DNA of 6,223 nt from CAJWLW01 sp963580095 (lineage in GTDB: Bacteria > Verrucomicrobiota > Lentisphaeria > JABSQK01 > CAJWLW01). The notes beneath the pieces were generated by a model that ran no database searches, was not told where the DNA came from, and worked only from the letters and a program-made list of their open reading frames with translations. Each line of letters opens with the position of its first letter. The stretch's first letter is position 1. The translations under genes and the position numbers were made by a program. Below, piece after piece: positions 1 through 5,771 of this stretch. Location of the stretch: positions 1-6,223 of the forward strand of contig CAUZJQ010000261.1 of assembly GCA_963580095.1 (NCBI GenBank), read 5' to 3'.

Positions 1-167
1 TCACAGGCGTCGTCGAAGGTATCGAGGTTGCACGGAGTCCGGCCATGGCCGGGCAAGTCGATGGCGATACAGCAGCAGCCATCGGAGAGATGTGCGATGG
101 TATCGCGCCAGTCGTCTGAGCTACCGAGGAATCCGTGCAGAAAAACAACGGCCGGCGGCCGTGTCAT
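1..167 (-). CDS. MenH-like alpha/beta hydrolase, N-terminal part (cut by window edge)
   Basis: This partial gene gives 55 codons before the left edge, starting at an ATG that overlaps the gyrA stop codon (ATGA, 4 bp shared). What is seen: a hydrophobic strand (residues 7-10) runs into the oxyanion-hole motif HGFLGS (11-16), then SDDW (17-20), then a second strand ending in DLPGHG (37-42), and FDDAC at 51-55. This order is the N-terminal alpha/beta-hydrolase pattern and closely resembles MenH, the menaquinone-pathway enzyme that forms 2-succinyl-6-hydroxy-2,4-cyclohexadiene-1-carboxylate; as I recall it, E. coli MenH also has DLPGHG and a following FDD. The nucleophile Ser, Asp and His lie outside the window, so catalysis cannot be checked. 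Three consecutive Cys (31-33) precede the second strand. I see no good Shine-Dalgarno, so translation probably depends on coupling to gyrA. Other alpha/beta hydrolases remain possible. Confidence 0.8.
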   Translation of the reverse strand, partial: MTRPPAVVFLHGFLGSSDDWRDTIAHLSDGCCCIAIDLPGHGRTPCNLDTFDDAC

Positions 168-2779
168 TCGCTGTCGGTATCGGCATCCGGCTCATTGGTG
201 GCGGAGCCGTCCGTGTCACCTGCTTCCGGTACCTCTTCGATCACGGCTTCTTCGGACGGTGCTTCGTCGACTGCGGCTTCTGCGTCGTCGCCGATGTCAT
301 CGTCGTCCTTCAGATGGCCGATGAGGGAGATGCCGGTGACTTTGTCCTTGCGGCGTAAGTCAATGACTTTGACGCCCTGTGAGGTCCGGCCAATCGTCCG
401 GACCTCGTTGGTACTGATGCGGACCATCTGGCCGCTGACCGTTGTCATCATGATCTCGTCACCCTGCTCGACCAGGAGGCCGGAGGTGACGCGGTCGTCG
501 TCTTTGAGTTTTATGCCGGTGACGCCTTTGCCGCCGCGTTTGGTGAGGCGATAGCCGCCGGTCTCTTTGTCCTGGTCGGCAATACCGGTGCCGATGTTGC
601 TGCGTTTGCCCATGCCACCTGCCGTGACGATGAGCAGGTCGGCGCCTTTTTCGGTGACGCACATGGCTACAACGTTGTCGTTGTCGCGACCGAGCCGGAT
701 GCCGATGACACCTTTGGTGACGCGGCCCTGGGGCCGGGCGCCTGCTTCGGAGAAGCGGCATACCATGCCGCGGGAACTGATCAGCATGACTTCCTGGCTG
801 CCGTCGGTGAGCTTGACATCGATCAGGTCGTCTTCCTCAGCGATTTCGACAGCGCGGATGCCGGCGCGGCGCAGATTCTTGTACTCAGAAAGGCGCGTTT
901 TCTTGACCATGCCGTTGCGGGTGGCGAACAGCAGGTACTGGTCGTCGATATCGAGGGCCTGGACGGTAAGCATGGAGCGGATCTGCTCGTCCGGTTCGAC
1001 ATCAATGAGATTGATTATGGCTTTGCCGCGAGCATTGCGCTGGCCCTCGGGGATCTCGTACACTTTGAGCCAGTGCATGCGGCCTTTGCTGGTGAAGAAG
1101 AGGATGTAATCGTGCGTACAGGCGCTGAAGACGTGTTCGACAAAGTCCTCTTCCTTGGTCTGCATGCCGATGACACCCTTGCCGCCGCGATGCTGGGTGC
1201 GGAAGACATCGGCACTCTGGCGTTTGATGTAGCCGGTGTCGGACACGGTGATGACGCAGATGGACCGGGTGATAAGGTCCTCGATGTTGATTTCGTTATC
1301 GCCGGCGATGATATCGGTCCAGCGCTCGTCGTTGTACTTGTCACGGACTTCGATGAGTTCATCCTTGACGACGCCGAGCAGGAGGTCGCGGCTGTCGAGC
1401 AATTCTTTGAGGTGCAGGATGCGGAGCATCATTTCATCGTACTCTGCCTGGACGTCTTCCATCGCCAGCCCGGTGAGCTGGTGCAGGCGCATTTCGAGGA
1501 TGGCGTTGGTCTGTCTCTTCGACAGATCGAACCGCTCCATCAGCTTTTCCGCAGCGTCGTCGCGGGTGCGCGACTGGCGGATGATCTTGATCACCTCGTT
1601 GATGTTGTCGATGGCGATCAGCAGGCCTTCGAGGATATGGGCGCGGGTCTCGGCCTTCTCGAGCTCGAACCGGCAACGCCTGGTGATGACCTCGTAGCGG
1701 TGGTCGATATAGGCCTGCAGAATCTGGCTGAGATTCATCGTGCGCGGCCGGTTGCCATCGACGACGAGCAACTGGGCACCGAAACTGGTCTGGAGCGACG
1801 ACATCTTGAAGAGTTGGTTCAGGACGATATTGGCGACGGCGTTCTTCTTGATGTCGATGACAATGCGGATGCCTGCGCGGCTGCTGGATTCGTCGTTGAG
1901 TCCGGAGATGCCGGTGATCAATTTTTCATTGACCAGCGCGGCGATCTTCTTGACCAGCGTTTCTTTGTTAAGCGCGTATGGGATCTCGGTGACGATGATC
2001 CGTTCGCTGCCGCTCTTGGTCTCTTCGATCTCGGCCTTGGCGCGGATGGTAATGATGCCGTGTCCGGTTTCATAAAGCTGGATAATGGGCTGAATGCCGA
2101 TAATCGTGGCGCCGGTCGGGAAGTCCGGGCCCTGAATGTGCTGCATCAGTTCCTTGACGGACGCCATCGGGTTGTCGATCAGGTGGACCGTGGCGTTGAT
2201 GACTTCAGTCAGGTTATGCGGCGGAATATTGGTGGCCATGCCGACGCCGATACCGGTGGAGCCCATGACCAGGAGGTTGGGGAAGCGCGCCGGCAGTACG
2301 GACGGTTCGCTATTGACCTCGTCGAAGGTAGGCACCATGTCGACGGTGTCTTTTTCCAGGTCGGCAAGCAGTTCTTCGGCGAGTTTTTGCAGGCGGCATT
2401 CGGTGTATCGGTAGGCCGCGGCGGAGTCGCCGTCGATACTGCCGAAGTTGCCCTGACCGTCGACCAGGGGGTAGCGCATCGAAAAGTCCTGGGCCATGCG
2501 CACGAGCGTGTCGTAAACGGAAGAGTCGCCGTGCGGGTGATAATTGCCGATGACTTCACCGACGACTTTGGCGCATTTGGTGTAGGACCGTCCATGGTTC
2601 AGGCCGAGCTGGCGCATGGCGTAGAGGATGCGTCGGTTGCCCGGCTTCATGCCGTCACGGACGTCGGGGATCGCCCGGCCGACATTGACACTCAGCGAAT
2701 ACTGCAGATACGCCGAGTGCATGATGTCTTCGATATTCGCCGGAAAATCGTTGCTTTTCAGTGTCGGGTTGTCATCCAT
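164..2779 (-). CDS. gyrA: DNA gyrase subunit A
   Basis: This encodes the DNA-breaking and DNA-wrapping subunit of gyrase, 871 aa, a normal full length. It pairs with GyrB as A2B2 to introduce negative supercoils in the cytoplasm. Seen in order: the N-terminal winged-helix breakage domain with HPHGDSSVYD (81-90), then GQGNFGSIDGD (108-118), then catalytic Arg124-Tyr125; the tower and coiled-coil gate (about 150-500); the C-terminal beta-pinwheel (about 505-820) with the GyrA box as QHRGGKG (529-535) and related loops near 579-588, 633-646, 681-696, 744-757 and 794-808; and an acidic tail (824-871). Ser86 and Asp90 match E. coli Ser83 and Asp87, so the classic quinolone-target residues are wild type. 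Position 123, Met in E. coli (Met120), is Tyr. The ATG start has GAAGGA five bases upstream. It lies 53 bp after gyrB with no terminator between. ParC is unlikely given the GyrA box and the gyrB pairing. Confidence 0.98.
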   Translation of the reverse strand: MDDNPTLKSNDFPANIEDIMHSAYLQYSLSVNVGRAIPDVRDGMKPGNRRILYAMRQLGLNHGRSYTKCAKVVGEVIGNYHPHGDSSVYDTLVRMAQDFSMRYPLVDGQGNFGSIDGDSAAAYRYTECRLQKLAEELLADLEKDTVDMVPTFDEVNSEPSVLPARFPNLLVMGSTGIGVGMATNIPPHNLTEVINATVHLIDNPMASVKELMQHIQGPDFPTGATIIGIQPIIQLYETGHGIITIRAKAEIEETKSGSERIIVTEIPYALNKETLVKKIAALVNEKLITGISGLNDESSSRAGIRIVIDIKKNAVANIVLNQLFKMSSLQTSFGAQLLVVDGNRPRTMNLSQILQAYIDHRYEVITRRCRFELEKAETRAHILEGLLIAIDNINEVIKIIRQSRTRDDAAEKLMERFDLSKRQTNAILEMRLHQLTGLAMEDVQAEYDEMMLRILHLKELLDSRDLLLGVVKDELIEVRDKYNDERWTDIIAGDNEINIEDLITRSICVITVSDTGYIKRQSADVFRTQHRGGKGVIGMQTKEEDFVEHVFSACTHDYILFFTSKGRMHWLKVYEIPEGQRNARGKAIINLIDVEPDEQIRSMLTVQALDIDDQYLLFATRNGMVKKTRLSEYKNLRRAGIRAVEIAEEDDLIDVKLTDGSQEVMLISSRGMVCRFSEAGARPQGRVTKGVIGIRLGRDNDNVVAMCVTEKGADLLIVTAGGMGKRSNIGTGIADQDKETGGYRLTKRGGKGVTGIKLKDDDRVTSGLLVEQGDEIMMTTVSGQMVRISTNEVRTIGRTSQGVKVIDLRRKDKVTGISLIGHLKDDDDIGDDAEAAVDEAPSEEAVIEEVPEAGDTDGSATNEPDADTDSE

Positions 2780-2832
2780 GATAGTCCTTCAGGTGGTGGC
2801 CAAGCCTCAGAGTACGGTCGCAGGCGGAACGT
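2780..2832 (-). other. gyrB-gyrA spacer
   Basis: These 53 bases separate the gyrB stop from the gyrA start. Apart from the gyrA Shine-Dalgarno I see no hairpin followed by a T run and no convincing promoter. This supports co-transcription of gyrB and gyrA. Confidence 0.6.
2785..2790 (-). promoter_or_regulatory. Shine-Dalgarno of gyrA
   Basis: On the minus strand GAAGGA sits 5 bases before the gyrA ATG. It fixes the start at 2779 and allows gyrA to be translated independently of gyrB. Confidence 0.75.
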
Positions 2833-5352
2833 TCAGATATCCAGATCTTTGACAGTGGCGGCGTAGCGTTCGATGTATTCTCGGCGCGGCTCGACGACAT
2901 CTCCCATGAGTAGAGAGAAAATACGTTCGGCTTCGAAAGCGTCTTCCATGGTGACCCTGAGCATCTTACGATGCGTCGGGTCCATAGTGGTTTCCCACAA
3001 CTGGTCGGCATTCATTTCCCCGAGACCCTTGTAGCGCTGAATCTGGATGCCCTGTTTGCCAGATTTCTTGATCTGCTCGATCAGGTCCATGATGGAGAGT
3101 GCGCTGATCGTGTTCTCTTCGCCGTCGCGCACCATTTGGAACAACGGCTGACCGTTGCCGAACAGATCGGCGGTGGAGAGATTGTACGCTTCGAGCTGCT
3201 TTGCTATGTCGTCGAAGAGGTTGGCCTCGAGGATTCGTGACACCTCGATGGCTGACTGCAGTATTTTCTCCCGCGCTAGCTCGGCCTGCTCGTCGGCCTC
3301 GGCCTCGGCCTCTTCCTCGCCTTCGGCGGGCGGCAACGATTCCGTGCGTGGCGCCAGGATTTCACTGATTTGCTCGATGTACTCGGTCTCTTCGTTGTCG
3401 GAATAGACGTAATGTTCGGACAGCGTGCCGTCCGCCATGCGCACCGAGATCCGGGCGATGGGGAAGGAGCCGGTCTCGGGAAGGCGTGCCGCGATATAGG
3501 ATTCCGGCTCGATACCATGGCGGATGAGGCTGACGAAGAGGAAGTTGATTTCATCCACGAGCTGGACCAGACCCTTGATGGTCTCGATGGGGATGTGGGA
3601 CTGGCCGTTCGAACTGTGAGAGATGGTCAAGTCTTCGATGGCTTGTCCGATGAGGAACTTGTCGAGTTGTCCCTCGGTCTCGATGTATTCTTCGCGTTTG
3701 CGGCGCTTGACCTTGAACAGCGGCGGCTTGGCGATGTAGATGTGTCCTTCCTCGATGAGCGGTTTCATCTGGCGGTAAAAGAAGGTGAGCAGGAGGGTCC
3801 GGATATGTGAGCCGTCGACGTCGGCGTCCGTCATGATGACGATGCGGTGATAACGCAGTTTGTCGATGTTGAATTCGTCGGCGCCAATGCCGCAGCCGAT
3901 GGCCGTGATCAGTGCCTGAATCTCGTTGTTGCGCAGCACTTTGTCGAGTCTTGCTTTTTCGACGTTAAGCAGCTTGCCGCGGATTGGCAGGATCGCCTGG
4001 AAGCCGCTGTCGCGGCCCTGTTTGGCGGAGCCGCCGGCGGAATCCCCCTCGACGATGTAGATTTCGCATTTGGCGGGATCGCGTTCGGAGCAGTCGGCAA
4101 GTTTTCCGGGCAGTGAAAATCCATCGAGGGCGCCTTTGCGCTGGGTCAGTTCGCGGGCGCGTTTGGCGGCTTCGCGGCCGCGGGCGGCGAGCAGGGTTTT
4201 GTCGACGATGAGGCGGGCGACTGCCGGGCTCTCTTCCAGGTAGGTCCCGAACTGTTCGTTGACGATCTGCTCCATAATGCCGCGCACTTCGCTGTTGCCC
4301 AGCTTGGTTTTCGTCTGTCCCTCGAACTGCGGATCCTTGACCTTGACGCTGATGACGCAGCAGAGGCCTTCGCGCACATCGGTGCCGGTGACGGATTTTT
4401 CATTCTTGAGACTGGGGACAGTCTTCATGTAGTTGTTGATCGTCCGCGTCAATGCGGCCTGGAACCCCGAAAGATGGGTGCCGCCCTCAAACGTATTGAT
4501 GTTGTTCGTGTAGCTGAAGATCGCTTCGTTGAAGCTGTCATTGTACTGCATCGCCACTTCGGCCTGGACGTCGTCCTTTTTACCCTCGAAGTAGATGACG
4601 TTGGACAACGGCTGCTTGCCGCGGTTGAGGTGCTCCACGAACTCGACTATGCCACCCTCGTAGTAGAATTCTTCGGCGCGGATGCCGTTTTCGAGGCGCT
4701 CGTCGTTGAGCAGGATGCGGATGCCTTTATTGAGGAAGGCGAGCTCCCGCAGGCGATTAGCAAGGATATCCCACTTGTACTCGGTGACCTGGAAGATCTT
4801 GCTGTCGGGCTTGAAGGTGATGTCGGTGCCCGTGTCGCTGGCCGGGCGCATCCGGGTGAGTGGTGATTTGGTGGCGCCGCGCTCGAAGCGCATGTGATGC
4901 GCCGCACCGTCGCGCCGCACCTCGACCTCGAGCCATTCGCTGAGGGCGTTGACGCACGACACACCGACGCCGTGCAGGCCGCCGGAGACTTTGTAGGAAT
5001 CATGGTCGAATTTGCCGCCGGCGTGCAGGATGGTCAGGACGACTTCGACGGCGGGCATGCCGGCTTCGTGCATGCCGATCGGGATGCCGCGGCCGTCGTC
5101 GGTGACTGTGACGCTGTTGTCGAGGTGGATCGTGACGCCGATCTGACTGCAGTGACCGGCAAGGGCTTCGTCCACACTGTTGTCGACAACCTCATAAACT
5201 AGATGGTGCAGGCCGCGTTCACTGGTGTCGCCGATGTACATGCTCGGCCGCTTCTGCACCGCTTCGAGGCCTTCCAAGACCGAGATGTTGCTCTCGTTAT
5301 ACTCGTTACCGCCTATCTGATCTGGCGCTGAGTGGGTGACTTCCTCCGCCAT
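2833..5352 (-). CDS. gyrB: DNA gyrase subunit B, with extended TOPRIM insertion
   Basis: This encodes the ATPase and TOPRIM subunit of gyrase, 839 aa, somewhat longer than E. coli GyrB (804). The GHKL ATPase domain shows EVVDN (54-58; Glu54 is the catalytic base, Asn58 the Mg ligand), DDGRGIP (85-91) and SGGLHGVGVS (123-132). Arg88, Arg147 and Thr176 align with E. coli Arg76, Arg136 and Thr165, the coumarin-site residues. The transducer domain contains FEGQTKTKLGN (343-353). The TOPRIM domain has EGDSAGGSA (435-443) and DADVDG (509-514), giving Glu435, Asp509, Asp511 and Asp513 as metal ligands. RYKGLGEMNADQLW (773-786) and the C-terminal tail follow. An insertion of roughly 200 residues (about 553-768) separates DADVDG from RYKGLGEMN and includes an acidic Glu/Ala run (676-695). 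Such an insertion is common in Gram-negative phyla, and its sequence here is not obviously proteobacterial. The ATG start has GGAGAG eight bases upstream. ParE is unlikely because gyrA follows directly. Confidence 0.98.
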   Translation of the reverse strand: MAEEVTHSAPDQIGGNEYNESNISVLEGLEAVQKRPSMYIGDTSERGLHHLVYEVVDNSVDEALAGHCSQIGVTIHLDNSVTVTDDGRGIPIGMHEAGMPAVEVVLTILHAGGKFDHDSYKVSGGLHGVGVSCVNALSEWLEVEVRRDGAAHHMRFERGATKSPLTRMRPASDTGTDITFKPDSKIFQVTEYKWDILANRLRELAFLNKGIRILLNDERLENGIRAEEFYYEGGIVEFVEHLNRGKQPLSNVIYFEGKKDDVQAEVAMQYNDSFNEAIFSYTNNINTFEGGTHLSGFQAALTRTINNYMKTVPSLKNEKSVTGTDVREGLCCVISVKVKDPQFEGQTKTKLGNSEVRGIMEQIVNEQFGTYLEESPAVARLIVDKTLLAARGREAAKRARELTQRKGALDGFSLPGKLADCSERDPAKCEIYIVEGDSAGGSAKQGRDSGFQAILPIRGKLLNVEKARLDKVLRNNEIQALITAIGCGIGADEFNIDKLRYHRIVIMTDADVDGSHIRTLLLTFFYRQMKPLIEEGHIYIAKPPLFKVKRRKREEYIETEGQLDKFLIGQAIEDLTISHSSNGQSHIPIETIKGLVQLVDEINFLFVSLIRHGIEPESYIAARLPETGSFPIARISVRMADGTLSEHYVYSDNEETEYIEQISEILAPRTESLPPAEGEEEAEAEADEQAELAREKILQSAIEVSRILEANLFDDIAKQLEAYNLSTADLFGNGQPLFQMVRDGEENTISALSIMDLIEQIKKSGKQGIQIQRYKGLGEMNADQLWETTMDPTHRKMLRVTMEDAFEAERIFSLLMGDVVEPRREYIERYAATVKDLDI
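3293..3312. repeat. TCGGCC hexanucleotide tandem repeat inside gyrB
   Basis: Three perfect tandem copies of TCGGCC followed by TC lie within the gyrB TOPRIM insertion. On the coding strand they encode alternating Glu-Ala (about residues 681-686) inside a longer acidic stretch. A six-base unit keeps the reading frame, so changes in copy number would lengthen or shorten the protein by two residues without breaking it. Confidence 0.75.
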
Positions 5353-5360
5353 CGCAGGTG

Positions 5361-5366
5361 CTCTCC
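5361..5366 (-). promoter_or_regulatory. Shine-Dalgarno of gyrB
   Basis: On the minus strand GGAGAG is followed by an 8-base spacer and then the gyrB ATG. This supports the start at 5352. Confidence 0.65.
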
Positions 5367-5405
5367 GGGATTGGGTTCGTGAAAACTCGGTACCACGTGA
5401 AAGCC

Positions 5406-5434
5406 ATTATAGCGTCAGAAGCGGCAGTTTACCA
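5406..5434 (-). promoter_or_regulatory. Candidate sigma70-type gyrB promoter, proximal
   Basis: On the minus strand a perfect -10 hexamer TATAAT (5406-5411) has a weak -35, TGGTAA (5429-5434, 3 of 6 matches), at 17-bp spacing. An eight-T run (5446-5453) lies just upstream, where an UP element would be. The start of transcription would fall near 5399, giving a leader of about 47 nt. The heptamer TTTCACG occurs twice on the minus strand (5396-5402 and 5378-5384), in the initial transcribed region. The strong -10 with a poor -35 may fit the supercoiling-sensitive control known for gyrase promoters, but that is inference. Confidence 0.55.
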
Positions 5435-5486
5435 CGCGCGACGACAAAAAAAAGGGGGCCATTAGCGAAATTTTTAATTTTTACCT

Positions 5487-5515
5487 ATCATACGCGACGT
5501 TTAGCCCCGAACCAA
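5487..5515 (-). promoter_or_regulatory. Candidate second gyrB promoter, distal
   Basis: On the minus strand TTGGTT (5510-5515) is followed after 17 bp by TATGAT (5487-5492, 5 of 6 matches). Transcripts from here would carry a leader of about 130 nt. Its -35 lies inside the inverted repeat at 5509-5520. The -35 match is only moderate, so this is tentative. Confidence 0.35.
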
Positions 5516-5520
5516 GGTTC
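5509..5520. repeat. Inverted repeat GAACC-AA-GGTTC over the distal -35
   Basis: Five-base arms GAACC and GGTTC flank a two-base AA centre. The element covers the -35 of the distal gyrB promoter candidate, a position where a dimeric DNA-binding protein could block transcription. A two-base centre is too tight for an RNA hairpin using all five pairs, which favours a DNA site if it is functional. It is short enough to arise by chance. Confidence 0.4.
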
Positions 5521-5529
5521 TGTCGGAAA

Positions 5530-5604
5530 GTATGGGAAACAGATTTTTTGCCATCATATGTGGAAGTCTGCATGTTGTAACTCTCGTTGTTGTATGGGTA
5601 TGGG
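5530..5604 (+). repeat. Three GTATGGG copies in the control region
   Basis: GTATGGG occurs at 5530-5536, 5592-5598 and 5598-5604, the last two overlapping by one base. The first and third extend to GTATGGGAA. All three are on the same strand within 75 bp. They might be binding sites for a regulator, but no known family site is recognised. Confidence 0.4.
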
Positions 5605-5655
5605 AACGGTCGGTGATTTGGGCCGATCTGCCTCCGGCTGGGCAATCTCCCTGAT

Positions 5656-5669
5656 CTAGTTTAAACTAG
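5656..5669. repeat. Perfect 14-bp palindrome CTAGTTTAAACTAG
   Basis: The sequence CTAGTTTAAACTAG equals its own reverse complement over 14 bases. It lies 17 bp upstream of the -35 of the candidate plus-strand promoter and more than 200 bp from the gyrB promoters. The symmetry suits a homodimeric regulator such as a winged-helix or TetR-type protein, but I cannot assign a family. Confidence 0.6.
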
Positions 5670-5686
5670 GTATTATATTGTTGCCA

Positions 5687-5715
5687 TTGACTATGGCCCG
5701 TCGAGAAAACATATT
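5687..5715 (+). promoter_or_regulatory. Candidate sigma70-type promoter of the phosphodiesterase gene
   Basis: TTGACT (5687-5692, 5 of 6 matches to the -35 consensus) is followed after 17 bp by CATATT (5710-5715, 4 of 6 matches to the -10). Transcription would start near 5722, about 50 nt before the chosen TTG start. Confidence 0.5.
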
Positions 5716-5759
5716 AGTCATCCATTCACCTCGTTTGGCTCCATCGTATGCCTCTCACT

Positions 5760-5764
5760 GGGAG
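5760..5764 (+). promoter_or_regulatory. Shine-Dalgarno that selects the TTG start
   Basis: GGGAG ends 7 bases before the TTG at 5772. The in-frame ATG at 5748 has no comparable purine-rich site, so this site favours the TTG. Confidence 0.6.
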
Positions 5765-5771
5765 TGTAAGA

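Larger units (their letters stand above)
5353..5771. other. Divergent control region between gyrB and the phosphodiesterase gene
   Basis: This 419-bp stretch has no convincing gene. It is clearly richer in A and T than the flanking coding sequence, with an A8 run (5446-5453), T-rich blocks at 5470-5481 and a T6 run (5544-5549). It carries the candidate promoters, palindrome, inverted repeat and short repeats listed separately. The only long open frame crossing it (5336-5659, plus strand) starts inside gyrB and has a composition I read as chance. I see no tRNA, no recognisable riboswitch and no CRISPR repeat. Confidence 0.7.

Noticed and set aside
28..358. Two overlapping plus-strand open frames near the left edge
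   Set aside because: They are antisense to the end of gyrA and the start of the MenH-like gene, and their Arg-rich or low-complexity translations look like frame shadows.
2510..2524. Possible quinolone-resistance change in GyrA
   Set aside because: Ser86 and Asp90 correspond to wild-type E. coli Ser83 and Asp87. The neighbouring Ser87 (Ala84 in E. coli) is also Ser in S. aureus GyrA, so it is natural variation.
1073..2866. A 597-codon open frame on the plus strand
   Set aside because: It is fully antisense to gyrA, whose catalytic motifs are unmistakable on the minus strand. Its translation is rich in Asp, Val and Gly as expected from reading the complement of a biased gene, and no domain is recognisable.
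4904..4918. Possible coumarin-resistance change in GyrB at the Arg136 position
   Set aside because: A first alignment seemed to place His there, but counting E. coli residues puts Arg136 opposite Arg147, which is conserved.
5446..5458. A8 followed by G5, considered as a terminator remnant
   Set aside because: There is no stem-loop next to the run on either strand, and divergent genes do not need a terminator here. It fits an AT-rich promoter element better.
5551..5563. Imperfect palindrome CCATCATATGTGG
   Set aside because: An extra T breaks the symmetry and the core is short. It has no clear position relative to a promoter.
5336..5659. A 107-codon open frame on the plus strand across the gyrB start and control region
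   Set aside because: It begins inside gyrB, has no evident Shine-Dalgarno, shows no recognisable domain and crosses the predicted promoters.
5672..5677. A second TATAAT on the minus strand
   Set aside because: No acceptable -35 lies 16-18 bp upstream on that strand, and it would be almost 300 bp from gyrB.
5748..5750. ATG as the start of the PhnP-like gene
   Set aside because: It is in frame and possible, but lacks a Shine-Dalgarno and adds 8 residues before the conserved first strand. TTG at 5772 has GGGAG at good spacing.
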